From Polytrichum commune (Eukaryota > Streptophyta > Polytrichopsida > Polytrichales > Polytrichaceae): 64,000 nt of DNA. The position numbers and the translations under genes are program-made. Below the pieces are notes generated by a model that had not been told where the DNA came from, searched no databases, and worked only from the letters and a program-made list of their open reading frames with translations. How positions within the stretch are numbered: position 1 is the first letter of the stretch; each line of letters opens with the position of its first letter. The stretch covers positions 67,804,033 to 67,868,032 of the forward strand of contig OX485804.1 of NCBI GenBank assembly GCA_950295325.1, in the 5' to 3' direction. This document shows, in pieces, positions 58,945 through 64,000 of this stretch.

Positions 58945-59145
58945 TAAGGTATGTGGGTGTTATTTGGCTATTTTTCTTGATCGTACACCTATACTTGACT
59001 GGTGTGTGGTGTGGTAAGGATCAGAGAACAAACACTATTAAGGCACATGTTTAAGGGAGATCAGACTACGTCTCCAAAAGTATTAACTACTCCAAACTGA
59101 ATAGTGAATAGAATTGAGAGGACTTACATATCGAGTTAAGGAACC
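58945..59145 (+). repeat. Dispersed repeat family copy (5' part)
   Basis: It has aaggtatgtgggtgttattt, tgactggtgtgtggtgtgg, gagatcagactacgtctcc and aatagtgaatagaattgaga in the same order as the minus-strand copy at 58500-58720, 230 bp away and inverted to it. Confidence 0.65.
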
Positions 59146-59324
59146 AACAAACATGCACTTGTGATATCCATAACTATTTCAGAGAGGCCCGATTTTTGTT
59201 GATGCTACATTGTAGATTTGCTAATGTAACACAAGTTCCATTGTGTAAATCAAATTGGTAGAAGTTGGAGAACATGAAAAACAAACCAAATAAAACCCTG
59301 AACTCTATGTGACCACTCACCTTA

Positions 59325-59665
59325 TTTAGACACCTATATTTAAGTAGTGTATGACAAGGCTTGTAATTGTCAAAAAAATAGACACCAAAAAGATATTACG
59401 TGCACATTGAGATTGGACTATGTGCTCAAGCATATAGTTACACCACATCCTAGGTTCAATAATTAACACCATTGAGAACATTGGTCTATGTGATCATATA
59501 AAGAGAGAGAATCTTTCCTAAGACCTCTCACAACTTTTACATCTGAACTCCGAATCCAAACTTTGAAATGACAATCGCTATACAACTTGATGAGATCCTT
59601 CCCAATCTGGTCCAACGGCCAAAATTGCTGTGGAGTTGGAAGTTCCCGAAATAGGGCTAGATACC
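59325..59665 (+). repeat. Dispersed repeat family copy (nearly full)
   Basis: It contains gagattggactatgtgctca at about 59409, then tctatgtgatcatataaaga, acttttacatctgaactcc, and gtggagttggaagttcccga near the end. Confidence 0.7.
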
Positions 59666-60807
59666 TGACAATATGGTTTGTCAACTACAACAAAAGGAAA
59701 TGTGCAAAGCTGCTAGTTTCACTGCCTTATAACTCAAATGTGATGCAGTGTGAATCCACAGTCGTTGACTGCAAACTACATGATTTGAAGAGGGGGAAAA
59801 GGGCAAGAATTGTACAATAGCAAAAAGTCAACACAATATTTTTACAGATGCTTCCAATTAGTACTATATTAAAAGGCATCAAAATTAGTAACAGAATATT
59901 GACTTGCTCGAGGACACGCAAAAAAGGATCAGATCGGCCATGTACGTAAAATGCAATCCAGTCACTTCACATGGGTTCTATACGGACAGCATCTGATGCT
60001 TGTGAGTCAAATTCACTCCTGAATCTCAATACTCAGTTTTTATGGCTCAGATGTTGGACAATAAATGTTGGCTCAGATGTATAAATCAAGGCACACAATC
60101 TCTGTGATCTGCTTGCAAAATGTAGCCAAGGGTTTAATATACTCGCGATTGCTGGAATCCATCCAATAAATTGATTACCATAATCTCCCAAGATGAGAGG
60201 CCAAAATCACAATCAGTTTAGATCCACCTTCATTGTCATGATCTCTGAGGCTAATGGCGACAAAACAAATCTTGCGAGATCAGGTCAAGTGTTCTACCGT
60301 TTTCTTTGGGTTGTCGCTTCCCGCAATCTTCTAATCACATCACCTCCTCACTGTTTCGAGGTCACCTTCAACATTATTGCTATACTATAAATATTAAAAG
60401 ATTAAAAAAAACTCCAAAACAGGTGGACTCGTCAACTCTTAAGGCCCATTTCCTGAAAGCATCATGTCATCGGACATGAAGGTTTCTAACAGTTTGATGG
60501 GTATTTCAGCCTTTGCAATTAACCCTACTCGATACATTGTTGTGTAGAGCTTTGCATGGTCCTCCACGAGAAACGAATCGAAGGCTAACACAGATGCAGT
60601 CCCTCTACAGAACTCTATATCTACTCACAATATTTGATTATTTGAGCTGGTCATAGGCCATGAAATTCAGGAGATGGCAAGCATCTGCAGATTGATGTCA
60701 CAAGCTGCCTTTGTGGTACGAATTTGCAGTCTAATAAACTATGATCAATTATGCATGCAAAGTTGGAGTATTTCTAGAGTCTTAGAACCGAGCTTGTGAG
60801 TGAGTGT

Positions 60808-60830
60808 ATGGATAGATAGATAGATAGATA
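60808..60830. repeat. (GATA)n microsatellite
   Basis: Five gata units in an otherwise unassigned region. Confidence 0.9.
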
Positions 60831-61088
60831 CTTCTCATCAAAACTCCTCCACTGTTAAGTAGTGCAGTGAATGTGGTCACTCTTGTGGACCAGGCAACAT
60901 ATATTTAAGTGGTATAGACTGTAGTATCTTTACCACGTCTTTTATTTATAGTATAATTCTTATTTTTAGATTCTGCAATCCCTGATCTTAATAAAAATCG
61001 TATCTTTTCATATTCATTTTTTTTTTAAATTTAATTTCTAATAAAAAATTAATTAGTGCCGAAGTGGTAAATTTTGTATTATTCAGGT

Positions 61089-61211
61089 CCATAACAAAGT
61101 TTTGTGGGACTGGGAATATTCTATGGAATATTCTTGGATATTTTCTACATTTGGTCTGAACGTATGCAATATTCCTTGGAATATTTTCATTCCCACGTAA
61201 CTTTGTTCTGG
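61089..61211. repeat. 123-bp foldback (MITE) related to 43115-43201
   Basis: Arms run from ccataacaaagttttgtggg..gaatattctatggaatattc to the complement near ccagaacaaagttacgtggg. The same recurring ggaatatt strings occur in the repeats at 43115-43430. Confidence 0.75.
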
Positions 61212-61264
61212 ATATGAATATTGTTATGAAGGTACTACTGTAAATATGGTATATATGGTTGAAG

Positions 61265-61595
61265 GCTTTGTAGTAAAGAATGTTGACACCAAAAAGACAT
61301 GAGTTATAAGGAGATTGGCCTACGTCTTTAAAATGTAAAGTTGTAAACGTCATTCTTGTAACAATAGTGAACACAATTGGGAGGGTCTGTCTATGTAAGT
61401 GTTTGAAGAGAGCTTGTTGAAGAGATTGGTATAATTTTGCATGCTCTAAATTGCAGTTATGAAACTTGAATTAACAATTTGTGTGATTGATTTGCAATCA
61501 ATGACTAGACGAGATGATGCCCAAGCCGATCCAATAGTCAGCTTATATGTCTACGGAGTTGGAAGTGTCCACAATAGGATCACATATCTTACACC
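61265..61595 (+). repeat. Dispersed repeat family copy
   Basis: It reads gacaccaaaaagacatgagt, gagattggcctacgtc, aacacaattgggagggtctg and ggagttggaagtgtccacaa. Confidence 0.7.
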
Positions 61596-61828
61596 ATTTC
61601 ACAACACAAAATTTCACAAAACCTCCAAAGAATGTTAGAAGACAGTAATCGGGTGGAGCAACATGTTCCGATCTCACTTTTAAAGCGTAATAAGACATTC
61701 CACTTTGACTTCTTATAACTTTTGCATCTCAACTCATGTTCTAAACTTGGAAATAATCATCTGAATGGTTCATAATCTTTGAACATATGAGAAAATCCTT
61801 GAGCTGCTCTAGGATATGTGAATGGATG

Positions 61829-61960
61829 TGACATGGCACTAGCCATCATGTCACATCACAAATCACGTGACACTACCCACCCATCATGTCGCATCACAAA
61901 TCACGCCACATTGCCCCTAACCATCATGTTACATCACAAATCATATGACACCATCACGTC
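61829..61960. repeat. Tandem repeat, three units of ~45 bp
   Basis: 'catcatgt(c/t)(a/g)catcacaaatca' recurs three times with 'tgacacta/cgccacattgcc' type spacers. Confidence 0.8.
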
Positions 61961-62559
61961 ATGTTCAGATACTAACACCTATTGACATAATAATTCTTTT
62001 AACTGCAACAATGTTTTGTAAAACTATTTTATTTTATTTTTGGTCAATTGCTCTTGTTGACTACTACTAGCAATCAATTCTAAAAAATATGAAAATTCTA
62101 GAATACAAAAGCATTTGGATTGTTAAATCTCATTGAATACAAGATGTAACAATCCAAAAATTGTTTTGGAATCTTATTTTTATTATTGGCTTTCCTAGAA
62201 GTCAACTACTCTTAGTCGACTACAACAATCAATTTTGAGCAATTAGTTGCTCTAGTCAATTGAAACAATTGACCCGAAGCATTCAACCAACTATCCAACC
62301 ACCAGACCAAAAAACTTTAAAACTAAATATTATTATTATTATTATTAAAAATCTAGACTGTTAAATCTTGTAGCCAACAAGACCTAAGGGTTCAAAAACT
62401 AGAATTTTTCAAAAAACAATCTTTTGCAAACAACTATCATATCAAGTGCAAAGTAGCAACCGACCAAACCATTCACTAGGGGGTTAACTACATCAATTTA
62501 CCCCAAATAAAATGTTAGACTTACCCCCTGCTAACGTGACAGTTTTGGGTCCGGCATCA

Positions 62560-62700
62560 CATCACTATCACAGGATATGCACATGAAATCCCTGGAGCCA
62601 ATCCAACAACAAGAAATGTTTGTGAAGTCAGAAGCGCCCACAATAAGGCCACATACCTTATGTGAACCACTTCAAGGCACAAACTATATACAACCTCTTA
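62560..62700 (+). repeat. Dispersed repeat family copy (3' end)
   Basis: 'gagccaatccaacaacaagaa' is followed by 'gaagtcagaagcgcccacaa' and 'aggccacataccttatgtg', the right-hand end of the family. Confidence 0.55.
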
Positions 62701-64000
62701 AAGTTATAAAGGAAATAATTGAACCCCAAATCATATCAACTTCGTAATGACTCCCTAGTTTAAGGGCACATTCCATGTGTTGATTGTTCCTGCAAAGCAA
62801 AATAGAAGTTGCCAAATGCTTTTGCCAACATCTTGAATCATCTCGATGGTCAAGCACAGTCATGTGGAGTTTTTTGTGGGGGGGGGGGGGTTTGAGAGAG
62901 TAGATTTACCTTGTTGTTAGATTTGCAAGTTGAAATGCGACCATCCTTACACTTGCCCCATTTTCAATGTTGCATGACTAGAATGATTGTGATGTCTTGA
63001 GATACTATGAACATACACATAAAATGACAAATGACAAATTTGGCAAGGTTTCAATGATGAGAATATGGCACTATGAGATTATTAAAAAAAAAATTAAAAA
63101 TGTACATAGTAGAATACGACAATCTTGGATCCACACCGCCAGGTCTATGGAACTTGATAATTTCCCATTCAAATGGGTAAGTCAATGTCCAAGTTTCAAA
63201 AAAGAAAGACAATCGAGTCCTCCTCTTCAAACTTCAACTAAGGTAAGTGCAAACTTACCTATCCCCTAGTGGGTGCCCTAGTATAATCGCACCCACGATT
63301 AGCTTTTGTTTTGCCAACACATGAAATCATGCCCTAAAACCCTATACCAAGCCCTTGCCACATGGTTCGATACACCTTCTCATCCCACCTAGAGTTGCAC
63401 CCTAGAAGATTGCCCACTTGTGAGCCCAAAAGGGTGCCCACATTTAGTCTTAGACCCTTGAAACGTTAGTTGATGCACTTTGAAGTAGCATGTTACTTCA
63501 CAAAAATATAAAAAGAGTGAAATGTTAGTCTTAGAAGTACCATGTTGTAAGAGGCTAGGATGTGAGTTGTTATTGTGTTTTTACCTTCGGAAGGATTTGA
63601 GTGAATGAGGATAGGTAAGGAGAACTTGGATTGAATAGTTAGTGAGTAGGCTAGTACAAATGGATGGAGACAACCAAAGTGACTCAAGAGGCAAGTGCAT
63701 TCGAATTGGGATGAATGGAGGATCACATGGAGCGCACAAGTGGACCACCTCATCATGGCCACTTAATGGGGAAGGCCCAAGGAAGAATGCAAGGTGGAGG
63801 ATAAGCAAATTCTCAAAGCACCAATCAAATCACGAGTTAAGCATCGTGGTTTGAATTAAGTGGTGAGCGACGATTTGGGAAAGTAAGGGGAGAAAGTTAT
63901 GGCGGCGGAAAGCGAAGGAGGCTAAGTTTGGGTTGAAGCATCCCAAGTTTGGTAAAGTGTGGTAGGTAGAAAGCCAAGGCTAGTTAAATGTTCGAATTAG
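62701..64000. other. Unassigned DNA to the window end
   Basis: A G13 tract lies near 62878-62890. From about 63600 the base composition becomes more purine-rich and resembles retrotransposon interior (for example gattatgg-free, ggagg/gatgg-rich text), but no domain was recognised in the 70-codon frame at 63642-63854. Confidence 0.4.

Overview
This window looks like nuclear DNA of a land plant, most likely one outside the flowering plants (bryophyte, lycophyte or fern grade). That lineage call rests on general family resemblance only: the SWIM-type MULE transposase, the DUF7869 protein, the LINE and the chromodomain Ty3/gypsy element. Two genes with GT-AG introns appear intact among many nested repeats, and there is nothing bacterial or organellar. 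Intergenic DNA is AT-rich.

Layout. 1-8810: tandem repeats, foldback elements, a decayed ROCO/COR-like fragment (1000-1800) and an unidentified broken coding stretch (8100-8810). 8811-21885: one 13.1-kb Mutator-like element (MULE) with 43-bp terminal inverted repeats and a 9-bp target duplication. Inside it a MULE transposase gene (+, broken) and a six-exon gene (-, apparently intact, about 1287 aa, zinc-binding N-terminus and Ulp1-type protease C-terminus) converge, and the rest is a series of unrelated tandem repeat arrays. 21886-26500: small inverted-repeat elements, a dispersed repeat and a tandemly repeated segment just upstream of an ABC gene. 26554-30981 (+): ten exons of an ABCD2-type chloroplast ABC half-transporter. 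31818-42668 (-): a six-exon cinnamoyl-CoA reductase/dihydroflavonol reductase-like gene with very large introns, one holding a LINE remnant that itself carries an insertion, another holding a MITE nested in an older repeat. 43947-46522 (-): a DUF7869 gene with a nonsense codon and a frame break, cut at its 5' side by a Ty3/gypsy retrotransposon (46523-52963). 52964-64000: no recognisable gene; foldback elements and several copies of one dispersed repeat family.

The most interesting part is the MULE. Variants of one short motif, TGT(A/C/T)CTG, recur on both strands in its introns, spacers and repeat arrays (about 60 by hand count against roughly 5 expected). Several arrays have different units that nevertheless carry the motif. 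This resembles the Arabidopsis VANDAL elements, whose VANC proteins bind short motifs spread through their own non-coding DNA and counter silencing. Here the candidate partner would be the large Ulp1-fusion protein, which is still open while the transposase gene is not. That link is inference.

Exon boundaries were placed by hand from GT-AG sites, phase continuity and remembered family resemblance; no alignment or database search was run.
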